The notes beneath the pieces were generated by a model. That model had not been told where the DNA came from and searched no databases. It was given only the letters and a program-made list of their open reading frames with translations. Below are positions 1 to 6,059 of a DNA stretch of 17,996 nt, piece after piece (position 1 is the stretch's first letter; every line of letters begins with the position of its first letter). Position numbers and translations under genes: made by a program. Origin of the DNA: Natrinema soli (GTDB lineage: Archaea; Halobacteriota; Halobacteria; Halobacteriales; Natrialbaceae); assembly GCF_028618695.1 (NCBI RefSeq), contig NZ_JAQIVI010000454.1, positions 1 to 17,996 of the forward strand, written 5' to 3'.

Positions 1-668
1 TCGTACCCTTCGCGGCGCACGCCGGTCGGCCAGTCCTCGTCGAGCCCGAAGTACGTCGCCGATTCCCGGTCGGGATCGACCGAGCGGGCGGCGGCGTCGA
101 CGAGGCTGCCGTCCTCGATCGGGACGTAGCCGACGAGATCACCCACTTCGTCGTCGGCGACGCCACCGTCGACTGGTGACGGCTGGAGAACCGGTTCACC
201 GAAATCGGCCGCGTTCGAGCGGGCGTAGACGTGATTGTTCGACAGCCGAACGAGATCACCGGCCTCGACGGCGTCGTCCCAGGTCGCGGCTCCGGCGGAC
301 GCTTCCTCGACGCGAGCCGGATACGGGCCGCCGGTGCCGGCCGTCGAGTTCGCGTTGATCTCACTGACGCCGGCGGGAACGGGCCGGTGGCGGCCCTGTC
401 GGTCCTCGGCGGCCTCGGGCATCGGCTCGAGGGTCGACAGCGCGTCGAATCCCTCCCGTTTCTCGTCGTATCCCGAATCGACGACGCTGACGTCGACGTC
501 ATCGCCGGCCTCGGCCACGCGCGTTTCGACGTCGTCCTCGTCACTGAGACAGTCCCGCGGTCGCTTCTGCGAGACGAACACCGTAACCCGATCTTCGTCT
601 TCGTCGTAGTCAACGCCGATCACGTTCTCGCACTCGAGCAGGTACTCGTACGCTTGTGTGGAGGTCAT
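1..668 (-). CDS. Trypsin-like serine protease of the Nal1 type, N-terminal part (runs off the window)
   Basis: The reverse strand is open from ATG at 668 to the window edge, giving 222 codons without a stop, so the C-terminus is missing. Residues 1-75 form a small alpha/beta domain with NVIGVDY, VTVFVSQK and VSVVDSGYD, matching the leader domain that precedes the protease in Nal1-like proteins. Residues 137-200 carry RLSNNHVYA, then FGEPVLQPSPVDGG and SLVDAAARS. In this family the LSNNHV histidine (here H146) and the Asp of VDAA (here D191) are expected catalytic residues; the nucleophilic Ser would lie beyond position 1. No signal peptide or membrane helix is seen, so a cytoplasmic protein is likely. 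It is divergent from the phosphoribosyltransferase gene, and an AT-rich element at 698-709 lies 30-40 bp before the start. Family recognised by motif memory; substrate unknown. Confidence 0.75.
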   Translation of the reverse strand, partial: MTSTQAYEYLLECENVIGVDYDEDEDRVTVFVSQKRPRDCLSDEDDVETRVAEAGDDVDVSVVDSGYDEKREGFDALSTLEPMPEAAEDRQGRHRPVPAGVSEINANSTAGTGGPYPARVEEASAGAATWDDAVEAGDLVRLSNNHVYARSNAADFGEPVLQPSPVDGGVADDEVGDLVGYVPIEDGSLVDAAARSVDPDRESATYFGLDEDWPTGVRREGY

Positions 669-697
669 ATCCGGTCAGTACGTTGGACGTTCGCACA

Positions 698-709
698 GAT
701 ATTATTATC
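698..709 (-). promoter_or_regulatory. TATA-like element for the Nal1-type protease gene
   Basis: An AT-only run read on the minus strand as ATAATAATAT lies about 30-40 bp before the ATG at 668, in otherwise G+C-rich sequence. Spacing fits a haloarchaeal promoter with a leaderless or very short leader transcript. No start site has been mapped. Confidence 0.5.
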
Positions 710-759
710 CACTATTCGTTACGGTTCCCAGCTGCTCTATCAGCGCCCGTTTCAGCCAA

Positions 760-766
760 CTTAAGG
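760..766 (+). promoter_or_regulatory. Possible TATA-like element for the phosphoribosyltransferase gene
   Basis: CTTAAGG lies about 40 bp before the ATG at 803. It is a weak match to the haloarchaeal TATA consensus and would give a leader of roughly 10-15 nt. No better candidate is seen in the 134-bp divergent spacer on this strand. Confidence 0.3.
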
Positions 767-802
767 GGGCCGCGCTCGAGACACCGGGTAGGTGGCCATC
801 AG

Positions 803-1501
803 ATGTCCGACCTACCGGACGATTTCGACTGTACGATAACCAACTGGGAGTATATTTACGGCCTGTGCCGGGACTTCGCCGACGACGTGCGCGACGACGC
901 GTTCGAGCCGGACGGCGTCGTCGCGCTGGCCCGGGGCGGCTGGTTCGCGGGGCGGTGTCTCTGTGACTTCCTCGGGCTGGACGACCTGACGAGCCTGAAG
1001 ATGGAACACTACGTCGGCACTGCCGAAAAGTCCGGCGAGCCGACGGTCCGCTATCCGATGCCAGAGGGGAGCGTCGAGGGCAAGGACGTCCTCATCATCG
1101 ACGACATCGCCGACACCGGCGGCTCGATCCAGCGGGCGTACGAGTACGTCGACGACCGCGACGCCGGCGAGGTCCACACCGCGACCCTCCAACTGCTCGG
1201 CACCAGCGAGTTCCAGCCCGACTACGTCGGCGAACGGCTCGAGGAGTGGACCTGGGTCGTCTACCCGTGGAACTTCATCGAGGACATGGTGGACCTGATC
1301 TCCAGTGCGATGGAAAAGGCCGACCAGGAGAGCTTCACGAACGAGGAGATCCGTCACTTCCTTACCGAACACCACGGCATCGAGCGCATCGAGATGGAGA
1401 TCGCCCAGCCTGACCGGCTGTCGGAAGTCCTGAGCGAGATGGAACGCCGCGAGCTGCTCGAGTCGATCGAGACGGGCGAGTGGACGCTCGTCGAGAACTG
1501 A
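803..1501 (+). CDS. Purine-type phosphoribosyltransferase (Gpt/Hpt-like) with C-terminal extension
   Basis: A 232-residue type I phosphoribosyltransferase. It should move the ribose 5-phosphate of PRPP onto a purine base (salvage of xanthine, guanine or hypoxanthine), in the cytoplasm. The PRPP-binding motif VLIIDDIADTGGS is at residues 96-108 and the pyrophosphate loop ALARGGW at 41-47. WVVYPWNF at 151-158 resembles the base-stacking region of bacterial XGPRT. About 55 residues after 176 (FTNEEIRHFLTEHHGI to the end) look like a helical, winged-helix-like tail absent from the short bacterial enzyme. The open frame continues upstream to 656, but ATG 803 is chosen because homology begins at once and the upstream residues are compositionally unlike protein. 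Haloarchaeal proteins of this type are usually annotated only as phosphoribosyltransferase; the exact base is unproven. Confidence 0.88.
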   Translation: MSDLPDDFDCTITNWEYIYGLCRDFADDVRDDAFEPDGVVALARGGWFAGRCLCDFLGLDDLTSLKMEHYVGTAEKSGEPTVRYPMPEGSVEGKDVLIIDDIADTGGSIQRAYEYVDDRDAGEVHTATLQLLGTSEFQPDYVGERLEEWTWVVYPWNFIEDMVDLISSAMEKADQESFTNEEIRHFLTEHHGIERIEMEIAQPDRLSEVLSEMERRELLESIETGEWTLVEN

Positions 1502-1553
1502 CTGTTCGACCCGTTCTCCGCTCGACGTAGCTTCCCGTCCACCCGTCCGCTTG

Positions 1554-3008
1554 TCACTCCGACGCGGACTCGGTATCCGCCGTTTTCGTCGTCCCCTCAG
1601 TCGGACCCTCGATTTCTCCGTCTCGGTCAACCAGCGCCCCCTTCCACCTGCCGCGGCTGAACCACGCGACTGCGGCGATCGCACCGACGATATCGCCGAT
1701 CACGACGCCCGTCCAGATGCCCGTCGTCCCCCAGTCGGCGACGAAGACCAGAGAGGCGGTGACGGGGACGCGCACGATCCACAGCCCGAGCACGGCGAAC
1801 GCGAGCGCCGTCTTCGTGTTGCCGGCCCCGCGGAACGCGCCTTGAATGACCTGCAAGACGCCCATGAAGGCGAAGCCGACCGCGGCGAAGCGGAGGTAGG
1901 TCACGCCGTAGTCGATCGTCGCCGCTTTCCCCGCCGCGTCGGCCGTGACGAACACCGAGACGAACGGCTCCGGAAAGAGGAATGCAAGTACACCGGCCGC
2001 GAACATGACCGCGCCGATCACGCTCGCGGCGAGCCGGACCGCTCTCGCCGCCCGGTCGGGTTTCCCCGCGCCCAGGTTCTGGCCGACGATCGAGTCCGTC
2101 GCCTGCCCCAATCCCATCGCCGGCAGGAAGGCCAGCGAGATCAGCCGATTGCCCAGCCCGTAGGCCGCGACGACCGCCGGCGGGAAGGTGACGACGATGG
2201 CCGTCATCGCGACGAGGGCGAGGGCGGTCATTGACTGCTCGAGCGCCGTCGGGACCCCCAACCGGGTGATCTTCGCGACGTACTCCCAGCGCGGTCGGAG
2301 GTGGCTGGGCTGGATATCCGGACCCACGTCGGTGTAGTACAGCAGGTAAAAGCCGATCGCCGTCGCGAGCCCCCGCGAGATGAGGGTCGCGACGGCGGCC
2401 CCTTCGACCTCGAGGCGGGGGAACGGACCGACGCCGAAGATGAACAGCGGATCGAGCGCGAGATTGCAGACGACGCTGACGAGCATCACGCGCATCGGCG
2501 CGCGCGTGCTGCCGTAGCCCCGCATGAGCGCGACGAAGACGAAAAAGCCGAAGAGAAAGGGGAGCCCGAGGAAGAAGATCCGGAGATAGCCGGCCGCGAG
2601 CGGGATGATCTCGGCCTGCGTCGCGGCGTCGGCGGGCAGGGCGGCGAGGAGCGGCCCGGTGGCGAAAAAGCCCAGGGCGCTCAACCCGACGGCGACCAGC
2701 GAGACGAACGATAACGTCTGGCCGGCGATCAGCCCCGCATCGCCGCTCTTCGCGCCGGTGTGCTGGGCGATCAGGATCGCGCCGGCCGTGGTGAAGCCGC
2801 CGCCGATCGCGATCAGTAAGAAGAGGATCGGAAACGCGAGGCTCACGGCCCCCACCGCGTCGGGCGAGAGCGCCCCCAGCCAGAAGGTGTCGCCCACGTT
2901 GTAGGCGACCTGTAGCAGCTGAATGACCACGAGCGGCCACGCGAGCCGGATCATCGGTCGAACGAGCGGGCCGTCCGTGAGCGTTCCATCGTCCGATTCC
3001 GCAACCAT
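1554..3008 (-). CDS. MATE family efflux transporter
   Basis: A 484-residue multidrug and toxic compound extrusion (MATE) protein, expected to have 12 membrane helices in two homologous halves. These exporters use a Na+ or H+ gradient to expel cationic drugs or metabolites across the cytoplasmic membrane. Visible family features are the N-terminal MIRLAWPLVVIQLLQVAYN helix, GALSPDAVGAVSLAFP, the GAILIAQHTGA segment, and the second-half counterpart VVAAYGLGNRLISLAFLPAMG followed by IVGQNLGAG. A longer frame opens at 3092, but the extra 28 residues are basic and poorly protein-like; ATG 3008 is preferred because a TATA-like element lies 27 bp upstream of it. It converges on the phosphoribosyltransferase gene (52-bp gap) and is divergent from mtnP. 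Substrate cannot be read from sequence. Confidence 0.92.
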   Translation of the reverse strand: MVAESDDGTLTDGPLVRPMIRLAWPLVVIQLLQVAYNVGDTFWLGALSPDAVGAVSLAFPILFLLIAIGGGFTTAGAILIAQHTGAKSGDAGLIAGQTLSFVSLVAVGLSALGFFATGPLLAALPADAATQAEIIPLAAGYLRIFFLGLPFLFGFFVFVALMRGYGSTRAPMRVMLVSVVCNLALDPLFIFGVGPFPRLEVEGAAVATLISRGLATAIGFYLLYYTDVGPDIQPSHLRPRWEYVAKITRLGVPTALEQSMTALALVAMTAIVVTFPPAVVAAYGLGNRLISLAFLPAMGLGQATDSIVGQNLGAGKPDRAARAVRLAASVIGAVMFAAGVLAFLFPEPFVSVFVTADAAGKAATIDYGVTYLRFAAVGFAFMGVLQVIQGAFRGAGNTKTALAFAVLGLWIVRVPVTASLVFVADWGTTGIWTGVVIGDIVGAIAAVAWFSRGRWKGALVDRDGEIEGPTEGTTKTADTESASE

Positions 3009-3028
3009 ATCCGAAGCATGACGCGGCG

Positions 3029-3036
3029 GTATTTGG
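3029..3036 (-). promoter_or_regulatory. TATA-like element for the MATE gene
   Basis: CCAAATAC on the minus strand, centred about 25 bp before ATG 3008, supports that start and a leaderless transcript. It is the only AT-rich patch in the proximal spacer. Confidence 0.45.
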
Positions 3037-3127
3037 GTTCTCGTGAGTCGTGGTAGCGACGGCCATCGGTTTCGATTGCCGGCGCGGATCACCGCTTCCC
3101 GACGAGCCCGGGACGGGAACCAGTCCG

Positions 3128-3132
3128 TTTAC
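3128..3132 (+). promoter_or_regulatory. TATA-like element for mtnP
   Basis: TTTAC about 28 bp before ATG 3158 is in the position expected for a leaderless haloarchaeal transcript and supports this start over the in-frame upstream one at 3050. Confidence 0.4.
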
Positions 3133-3157
3133 GGTCCCGCTCGGCCCATCTCTCGCC

Positions 3158-4018
3158 ATGACGATCGGCGTAATCGGCGGCAGCGGTATCTACGACGCAC
3201 TGCCACTCGAGAACACCCGCAAAGCGGAGATTTCGACACCGTACGGCGAGCCCAGCGAGGCGGTGACGATCGGCGAACTCGCCGGTCGCGAGGTCGCCTT
3301 CCTCCCGCGCCACGGCGAGGATCACCAGCACCCGCCGACCGACGCGGCGTACCGGGCGAACATCTACGCGCTGAAGTCGGTCGGCGTCGACCGGGTTATC
3401 GCCACGAACGCGGTCGGGAGCCTGCGCGAGGACCTGCCGCCGCGGACGCTGGTCGTCCCCGACCAGATCTTCGACCGAACCAAGCACCGCTCGCCGACCT
3501 TCTTCGGCGACGGCATGGTCGTCCACATGGGCTTTGCCGATCCCTACTGTCCGGAGATGGTTTCCCACCTCGCAGCATCGGCACGGGAAGCGACCGAGGA
3601 CGGAACGAAAACCCAGGAAGACGGCACGTACGTCTGCATCGAAGGCCCGCAGTATTCCACCCGGGCCGAGAGCGAGTTCTACCGCGATCAGGGCTGGGAC
3701 ATCGTCGGCATGACCGCAATCCCGGAGGCGAAACTCGCCCGCGAGGCCGAGCTGAGCTACGCCACCGTCGCCGGCGTCACCGATTACGACGTCTGGAAGC
3801 AAGACAGCGAGGTCACGCTCGAGGAGGTCCTCGAGAACGCCGCGGCAAACCGGGACGCGATCAACGCGGTCGTCGAGCGCGCGATCCGAACGATGCCCGA
3901 GGACTTCGAGAGCGAAGCCTGGAGCGCGCTCGAAGGGACGATCAACACGCCACAGGAGGCGATCCCCGAGGAGACGCTCGAGCGCGTCGACCTGCTGGCC
4001 GGCGACTACCTCGAGTGA
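3158..4018 (+). CDS. mtnP: S-methyl-5'-thioadenosine phosphorylase
   Basis: A 286-residue phosphorylase that splits 5'-methylthioadenosine with phosphate into adenine and 5-methylthioribose 1-phosphate, recycling the by-product of polyamine synthesis and of other S-adenosylmethionine-consuming reactions. Purine nucleoside phosphorylase family 2 motifs are in order: GGSGIYD (7-13), phosphate-binding FLPRHGEDH (48-56), NAVGSL (84-89), EGPQYSTRAESE (162-173), GMTAIPEAKLARE (184-196) and TDYDVW (208-213). The two Asp residues of TDYD (209 and 211) mark adenine-nucleoside specificity, separating it from guanosine/inosine phosphorylases. The frame is open from 3050, but homology begins exactly at MTIGVIGGSG, so ATG 3158 is the start. 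The gene converges on the next one with a 2-bp gap. Confidence 0.94.
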   Translation: MTIGVIGGSGIYDALPLENTRKAEISTPYGEPSEAVTIGELAGREVAFLPRHGEDHQHPPTDAAYRANIYALKSVGVDRVIATNAVGSLREDLPPRTLVVPDQIFDRTKHRSPTFFGDGMVVHMGFADPYCPEMVSHLAASAREATEDGTKTQEDGTYVCIEGPQYSTRAESEFYRDQGWDIVGMTAIPEAKLAREAELSYATVAGVTDYDVWKQDSEVTLEEVLENAAANRDAINAVVERAIRTMPEDFESEAWSALEGTINTPQEAIPEETLERVDLLAGDYLE

Positions 4019-4020
4019 GT

Positions 4021-4662
4021 CTACTCGAACGCGCGCCTGAGCTCCAGCGCGGTCGTCTCGTCGTTTCGGTCGATGCGCCGGGCCCGCTCGAGGCGCGGCG
4101 GTTCGCCGTCCGACCGCATCCCGTCGCCTGACGGCGATTCCGTTTCCCGTTCCTGTTTCACATCTCGTCTCCGGTCCGGTTCCCGCGCCGTCGATCGGGT
4201 CGGCGTCGGATCCGTCCCCGCGGCTCGCTCGCCCTCGGGGCGCGAATCGATAGCGTCCCCGAGCGCGACGCAGTCGCCACAGAAGTCGTTGCTCCCCCAC
4301 TCGAGGGTGTGAAGTGGCACGCCGAGGGCGACGATCTGTCGGGCGTAGCGGCGGTGCGTGCCGGATTCGGCCAGCACGCCACAGCGGACGCACTGTCGCC
4401 GACCGGTTTCGAACGGCTCCTCCTCGAACCGGTACTCGATCCCGAACGTGTGGGCCGGATACAGCGGGAGGCGGCTCACGAGGAGAGTTCCGACGAGGAC
4501 CACTAGGAAACACACGGCCGAGACCCACATCGCGACCGTCGGCTCGAACCGGAACAGCGGCCCGACCATGGCCCCTGCGAGGAGGGCGATCGGCAGCAGC
4601 TTCCGAACCAGCGCGAACGTCTCGACGCGACTGCGAAAGAGGACATCGTCCGGCCTCGTCAT
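4021..4662 (-). CDS. Two-helix membrane protein with two CxxC pairs (haloarchaeal, unknown function)
   Basis: A 213-residue protein. Residues 22-38 and 43-63 form two hydrophobic segments separated by only a few residues, so a membrane hairpin with a large soluble domain. The soluble part carries CVRC at 91-94 and CGDC at 128-131, a spacing typical of a zinc ribbon or redox metal site; between them is RRYARQIVALGVPLHTLEWGS. After about residue 135 the sequence is charged and low in complexity, probably disordered. It resembles uncharacterised haloarchaeal DUF families (a DUF8108-like layout by memory, unchecked). It is monocistronic, converges on mtnP with 2 bp between stops, and has a TATA-like element 28 bp before its ATG. 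No function is proposed. Confidence 0.75.
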   Translation of the reverse strand: MTRPDDVLFRSRVETFALVRKLLPIALLAGAMVGPLFRFEPTVAMWVSAVCFLVVLVGTLLVSRLPLYPAHTFGIEYRFEEEPFETGRRQCVRCGVLAESGTHRRYARQIVALGVPLHTLEWGSNDFCGDCVALGDAIDSRPEGERAAGTDPTPTRSTAREPDRRRDVKQERETESPSGDGMRSDGEPPRLERARRIDRNDETTALELRRAFE

Positions 4663-4821
4663 CGACTCGAGGTTTCGCCGGTGCGGGCTAAACGCTTGTG
4701 GGCGCTCGAGGAGATCGAATCGGGAGCCAGCACGACTGCCGGTCGATAGCCGAGCGCGGTACCGAATATCCGGCGTTCAATAGGGTGCGAACCGACGAAG
4801 TCACGAACTGAACTCATTCAC
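4663..4821. other. Spacer between the membrane-protein gene and the TumE-like gene
   Basis: These 159 bp hold the promoter of the leftward membrane-protein gene and the end of the leftward two-gene module. No open frame with haloarchaeal composition, RNA gene or clear terminator is seen. Confidence 0.5.
4687..4693 (-). promoter_or_regulatory. TATA-like element for the two-CxxC membrane protein gene
   Basis: GTTTAGC on the minus strand, centred 28 bp before ATG 4662, fits a leaderless transcript and supports that start. Confidence 0.45.
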
Positions 4822-5271
4822 TCACTCGACCCAGAACGCTCGTTGCCGATCTTCGATTTCCGCAAGTACCATCGAGAGGATATCACGCCAATCCGGCGGG
4901 AGTGACGAGTCAATCCCCGGTGTCGGAGCGTCGGGACCGGGATGCACGTGATCGCGCTCGTTGTGATCGGACGGATGTCGATCCCATCGATGATCGAACG
5001 TCCCCTCGTCATGCGTTTCGTGATAATGAAGCGAGCAGTCGCCGTTCTCGAACCAAACGAGCTCCAGACGGGCCGTGCGAACGCTGCGCGGATAGAAGCT
5101 GGAATCGAATACGCACACCACTCGATCCGGTGCGAACGACGGCTGTTCGTCGATCTGATCGAACCGGTCGTCGGTAGTCAGTCGTTCCGCGATGACCTCG
5201 AGCCGGTCGAAATCGACCGGTGCTCCGCTGATGTCTTCAGGTGTTCCTGTCCCGTCGTCTTGGTCGGTCAT
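4822..5271 (-). CDS. Small His-rich protein resembling the TumE/DUF6516 toxin family
   Basis: A 149-residue soluble protein and the second gene of a two-gene module. Its start codon overlaps the stop of the upstream winged-helix gene in an ATGA, so the two are translationally coupled. A beta-rich middle (VVCVFDSSFYP, ARLELVWFENGDCSLHYHETH, residues 51-87) is followed by a conserved-looking His cluster, FDHRWDRHP...DHVHPGP (92-113), then a final helix. The YHxxH strand and the HP...HxH run resemble TumE-type toxins of type II toxin-antitoxin pairs, where the dyad is encoded with a helix-turn-helix antitoxin. This assignment rests on motif resemblance only; a plain conserved hypothetical partner is the alternative. 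Local G+C (about 52% over 4981-5040) is below that of the smc region. Confidence 0.6.
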   Translation of the reverse strand: MTDQDDGTGTPEDISGAPVDFDRLEVIAERLTTDDRFDQIDEQPSFAPDRVVCVFDSSFYPRSVRTARLELVWFENGDCSLHYHETHDEGTFDHRWDRHPSDHNERDHVHPGPDAPTPGIDSSLPPDWRDILSMVLAEIEDRQRAFWVE

Positions 5272-5843
5272 ACAGCCGTTCGCTGCGCTGTCGAATCGCC
5301 CGAATCAGTCCGCAACGCCCGTTCGAGAAGGCTGATCCGACGACGAGTCGTCTTCCACGCGGAAACGTCTTCCCAGACTTCCTCGACTGAGCGATCGCTA
5401 TCCGAGGCGCGAGCAGCGACCGAAACGTCGTTCGGGGAGTCGGCCTCGAATACCTCACTGTATTCCTCGTCGCGCTCCGTCTCCGCGGTCAGGTAGTCGA
5501 GGAGTTCATCGGTCGTGTGTCGATCCCGGAGTCGCTGGACGCGACGCCAGTTCAGGTACTCCTGATTCCGCTCGTACGTCGCTGGCGATTCGGTGACCTG
5601 TGTGACGATCCCCATTCGGTTGAACCACTTCAAGTACTCCCGTGCCGCATCTACGCCGTGACCGGCGTGCTCGGCGACATCACCGACCGTCGCTGGACTA
5701 TCTAGTCCGAGAACCGCATCCAAGAAGTCGTCGCGCGTGCGATCGCCGTGAACGACTTCCGCGGGAGGAGTCAGCGAACCGAATTCCGGCGATTCTGCGC
5801 GTTCGTCGGCATCCGCTTTCAGTTCTGCGGTCGGTTCATCCAT
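5268..5843 (-). CDS. Winged-helix DNA-binding protein (DUF7342-like), probable regulator or antitoxin
   Basis: A 191-residue protein with a winged helix-turn-helix at about 36-95: RTRDDFLDAVLGLDSPATVGDVAEHAGHGVDAAREYLKWF gives the three helices and MGIVTQVTESPATYERN the wing. Helices at 96-130 and a charged C-terminal stretch (VEEVWEDVSAWKTTRRRISLLERAL, 153-177) probably form the dimerisation or partner-binding part. It matches, from memory, the haloarchaeal DUF7342 family. It is the first gene of a pair with the His-rich TumE-like gene, overlapping it by 4 nt. Its TATA-like element is bracketed by direct repeats, so autoregulation is likely, as for antitoxins. It is separated by about 216 bp from scpA upstream and is therefore not part of the smc operon. 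Confidence 0.72.
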   Translation of the reverse strand: MDEPTAELKADADERAESPEFGSLTPPAEVVHGDRTRDDFLDAVLGLDSPATVGDVAEHAGHGVDAAREYLKWFNRMGIVTQVTESPATYERNQEYLNWRRVQRLRDRHTTDELLDYLTAETERDEEYSEVFEADSPNDVSVAARASDSDRSVEEVWEDVSAWKTTRRRISLLERALRTDSGDSTAQRTAV

Positions 5844-5862
5844 GTCTGAAGCGTCGAGCCGA

Positions 5863-5891
5863 AACGGAATAAATCTTGTTTCAACGGAATA
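5863..5891. repeat. 9-bp direct repeats bracketing the module's TATA box (candidate operator)
   Basis: AACGGAATA occurs at 5863-5871 and again at 5883-5891, start to start exactly 20 bp, or about two helical turns. A short inverted repeat, GAAAC (5861-5865) and GTTTC (5878-5882), is centred on the TATA box. Both arrangements put a protein dimer on the promoter of the winged-helix gene. That this protein binds here is inference. Confidence 0.5.
5868..5874 (-). promoter_or_regulatory. TATA box of the winged-helix/TumE-like module
   Basis: ATTTATT on the minus strand, centred 28 bp before ATG 5843, is a strong match to the haloarchaeal TATA element and implies a leaderless transcript for the two-gene module. 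Confidence 0.6.
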
Positions 5892-6059
5892 CTCAGCGAC
5901 TATCTGTAGTCGATGAACGAATACGTGGTAGTATCACACCCAAAACAACCGCTCGCCCCCGTCGGTCGCTCACAGGAATACACTCGTGACTGAGTCAGAT
6001 CATTCCCGCCTATATAGAATGCAGCCTGCAGACACGACCAGCATCTCGGAAGAAAACAC
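5892..6059. other. Lower-G+C spacer between scpA and the two-gene module
   Basis: This stretch is clearly poorer in G+C than the flanking genes. It contains an 11-bp palindrome TGACTGAGTCA at 5987-5997 and a TATA-like CTATATAGAA at 6010-6019 with no gene start at a suitable distance on either strand. No credible protein or tRNA is seen. Confidence 0.45.

Noticed and set aside
1627..3159. Second long minus-strand frame overlapping the MATE gene
   Set aside because: Very Arg-rich, no membrane helices and fully overlapped by the convincing MATE frame.
3089..4528. Minus-strand frame of about 479 codons across mtnP
   Set aside because: Antisense to mtnP and overlapping the membrane-protein gene in another frame; composition is Arg/Val-rich shadow type.
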